64,000 nt of DNA from Alistipes sp. (GTDB lineage Bacteria > Bacteroidota > Bacteroidia > Bacteroidales > Rikenellaceae): contig JAFZFP010000018.1 of assembly GCA_017555905.1 (NCBI GenBank), forward strand, positions 1 to 64,000, given 5' to 3'. Shown here in pieces: positions 62,067-64,000 of this stretch. The notes beneath the pieces were generated by a model. That model had not been told where the DNA came from. It ran no database searches and worked only from the letters and a program-made list of their open reading frames with translations. Both the position numbers and the translations under genes were made by a program. The first letter of the stretch is position 1, and each line of letters begins with the position of its first letter.

Positions 62067-64000
62067 ATGGATATTTTATCAAAGATTATCAAACTCTTTT
62101 TCGGCACTAAAGCCGATAACGACTACAAGGAGATTGCTCCTTACGTAGAGAAGATTAAGGCGGTATATCCAACAATTATGAAACTTAGCAACGACGAACT
62201 TCGTGCTCGTTCGGCTGAGTTGAGTAAGATGATTACAGACTTTATCGCCAAGGATGAGGAGGAGATTGTAAAGAACAATAACCGTTTGGAGGATCCCAAC
62301 ACGTCGATCAAAGAGAAGGAGCAGATCTCTAAGGCTATCGATGTTTTGGAGAAGCAGATTGATGCTAAAATCGAAGATAAGCTCAAGGAGATCCTTCCTG
62401 AGGCCTTCGCCATTATGAAGGATACAGCTCGTCGTTTCGCTGAGAACGAGACCGTGGTGGTTACTGCTAATGACTTCGACCGCAACCTCGCAGCTGAGCG
62501 TCAGGACTTGGTAACTATCGAGGACGACAAGGCTATCTACTCAAGCCAGTGGACCGCTGGTGGTAACACCATCAAGTGGGATATGGTACACTACGACTCA
62601 CAGCTCTTTGGTGGTGTTGTTCTTCACCTCGGCCGTATCGCCGAGATGGCAACGGGTGAGGGTAAGACCCTTGTGGCTACACTCCCTGTTTTCCTAAATG
62701 CTTTGGCACATAAGGGCGTACACGTGGTTACTGTGAATGACTACCTCGCTCGTCGTGATGCCGAGTGGATGGGCCCTATGTATCAGTTCCACGGACTCTC
62801 GGTGGCTTGCATCGACAACACCCGTCCTAACTCTCCTGAGCGTCGCAAGGCCTACAACGCAGATATCACCTTCGGTACTAACAACGAGTTCGGCTTCGAC
62901 TACTTGCGTGATAATATGGCCTCTGCACCTAAGGACCTCGTTCAGCGTAAGCACCACTTCGCAATTGTCGATGAGGTCGATTCAGTACTCATCGACGATG
63001 CTCGTACACCACTTATCATCTCTGGTCCTGTACCACGTGGTGGCGACCAACTCTTTGCTGAGTATCAGCCTGCAGCACGCTATATCTATGACCTTCAGAG
63101 CAAGATGTCAGCATCGGATGTTGCCGAGGCTAAGCGTCTCTATGCTGAGGGTAACCACGATGAGGCAGGTAAACTCCTCTTGCGTGCGCATAAGGCAATG
63201 CCAAAATATAAGGCACTCATCAAGTTCCTCTCTGAGCCAGGTGTTAAGGTATTGATGCAGAAGATTGAGAATATCTATATGCAGGATAACGAGCGCCGTA
63301 TGCCTGAGATTACCGACGAGAACTTCGTTGTTCACGACGAGAAGATGAACACCTTGATTCTTACGGATAAGGGTCACGAGGTGGCATCTAAGCGTTTCAA
63401 CGAGGAGGGCTTCTTCGTACTTCCTGATATTGGTGCTGGTATTGCAGAGATCGAGCACGACACATCGCTTGACGCTATGGAGCGTACACAGAAGAAGGAT
63501 GAACTTATCTCTGAGTACGCTATCAAGGCAGAGCGTGTACACACTATGAACCAACTTCTCAAGGCATACTTTATGTTCGAGAAGGAGGTTGAGTACGTGA
63601 TTATCGACGACAAGGTGAAGATCGTAGACGAGCAGACGGGCCGTATTATGGAGGGTCGTCGCTACTCAGACGGTTTGCACCAGGCTATCGAGGCTAAGGA
63701 GGGTGTAAAGGTCGAGGATGCTACACAGACCTTCGCTACCGTAACCTTGCAGAACTACTTCCGTATGTACCACAAGTTGGCAGGTATGACCGGTACCGCA
63801 GAGACCGAGTCTACGGAGTTCTGGAACATCTATAAATTGGATGTTGTGGTTATCCCAACCAATAAGCCTGTAATTCGTGACGACCGTGAGGACTTGGTTT
63901 ACAAGACCGAGCGCGAGAAGTATAATGCCGTTATCGCAGAGATTGCCAACCTCGTAAATGAGGGTCGCCCAGTATTGGTGGGTACTACCTCTGTCGAGAT
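62067..64000 (+). CDS. secA: preprotein translocase ATPase SecA (5' part, runs off the window)
   Basis: Motor that drives proteins through SecYEG. The first 644 codons are present; Bacteroidota SecA is usually about 1100 residues. It starts [20 protein letters not shown]. The DEAD motor has Walker A in [40 protein letters not shown], and Walker [21 protein letters not shown]. The preprotein cross-linking region and [20 protein letters not shown] follow, then [16 protein letters not shown]. As in relatives, there is an insertion near residues 70-130 not found in E. coli. The 3' end is not in the window. Confidence 0.95.
   Translation, partial: MDILSKIIKLFFGTKADNDYKEIAPYVEKIKAVYPTIMKLSNDELRARSAELSKMITDFIAKDEEEIVKNNNRLEDPNTSIKEKEQISKAIDVLEKQIDAKIEDKLKEILPEAFAIMKDTARRFAENETVVVTANDFDRNLAAERQDLVTIEDDKAIYSSQWTAGGNTIKWDMVHYDSQLFGGVVLHLGRIAEMATGEGKTLVATLPVFLNALAHKGVHVVTVNDYLARRDAEWMGPMYQFHGLSVACIDNTRPNSPERRKAYNADITFGTNNEFGFDYLRDNMASAPKDLVQRKHHFAIVDEVDSVLIDDARTPLIISGPVPRGGDQLFAEYQPAARYIYDLQSKMSASDVAEAKRLYAEGNHDEAGKLLLRAHKAMPKYKALIKFLSEPGVKVLMQKIENIYMQDNERRMPEITDENFVVHDEKMNTLILTDKGHEVASKRFNEEGFFVLPDIGAGIAEIEHDTSLDAMERTQKKDELISEYAIKAERVHTMNQLLKAYFMFEKEVEYVIIDDKVKIVDEQTGRIMEGRRYSDGLHQAIEAKEGVKVEDATQTFATVTLQNYFRMYHKLAGMTGTAETESTEFWNIYKLDVVVIPTNKPVIRDDREDLVYKTEREKYNAVIAEIANLVNEGRPVLVGTTSVE

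Overview
The window is 64 kb of chromosome from a member of the Bacteroidota, most probably order Bacteroidales. Three things point there. Almost every upstream region carries the phylum's -7 promoter box (TAnnTTTG, often with TTTG about 20 bases further up) in place of an E. coli -10 box. Protein families typical of the phylum are present: Rpb6-like omega, DUF4294, an HU-CCDC81 membrane protein, a PiT-DUF47 fusion, and an S16 with a long tail. The local gene orders are also typical (bamD-rpoZ-coaBC-recN; sigma54 activator-lptE-TPR-secG). An Alistipes-like Rikenellaceae host is possible, but I cannot prove the genus from this sequence. The region is almost entirely core genome. I see no prophage, no CRISPR array and no intact insertion sequence.

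Layout. 0.2-2.1 kb (+): an acyl-ACP thioesterase and a glycosyltransferase, closed by a shared terminator. 15.1-2.1 kb (-): a ten-gene purine operon, purE-purL(Q)-purC-purF-purM-purN-purH-purD-folD-purB, with 2-37 base gaps. It encodes most steps from PRPP to IMP plus the enzyme that makes the 10-formyl-THF cofactor. Its 270-base leader contains an unannotated 54-codon ORF whose ATG lies only 4 bases after a -7 box. 18.4-15.4 kb (-): a TPP riboswitch, a TonB-dependent receptor and a PnuC-family transporter, which together form a thiamine uptake unit. 27.7-18.5 kb (-): two housekeeping transcripts, trkA-dNK-rsmF-merR-nif3-zinc ribbon and rpe-ABC-F-rlmB. 27.8-30.1 kb: two small plus-strand membrane proteins, a gene-poor 500 bp stretch with a decayed palindromic element, then a YjbR-like gene and hsp20 on the minus strand.

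30.2-57.6 kb is almost all plus strand: rpsP-rimM, folE-mnmA, ppdK, a small HTH gene, the HU-CCDC81-to-secG cluster, tspO, rubredoxin, rpsF-rpsR-rplI, bamD-rpoZ-coaBC-recN, a tRNA-Gln (minus), a hotdog thioesterase (minus), a DUF4294 gene, dnaG, smpB, tsaB, a 5'-nucleotidase, a small membrane protein, a large beta-repeat lipoprotein and pheT. 57.7-61.9 kb: a PiT-family phosphate transporter fused to a PhoU-like domain (minus), diverging from a PhoB/PhoR-like two-component pair (plus). A perfect tandem 11-bp repeat sits in the transporter's promoter. 62.07 kb to the end: the first 644 codons of secA.

The most interesting non-gene structures are the element at 28.62-28.96 kb (two 40-bp inverted arms, each itself a hairpin, around a 33-codon remnant resembling a DUF6371 N-terminus); the purine leader ORF; apparently leaderless genes; the putative phosphate-responsive operator at 59.92 kb; a structured, possibly non-coding stretch between dnaG and smpB; head-to-head abutting promoters at 27.78 kb; and a Z-DNA-prone tract in the rpe leader.
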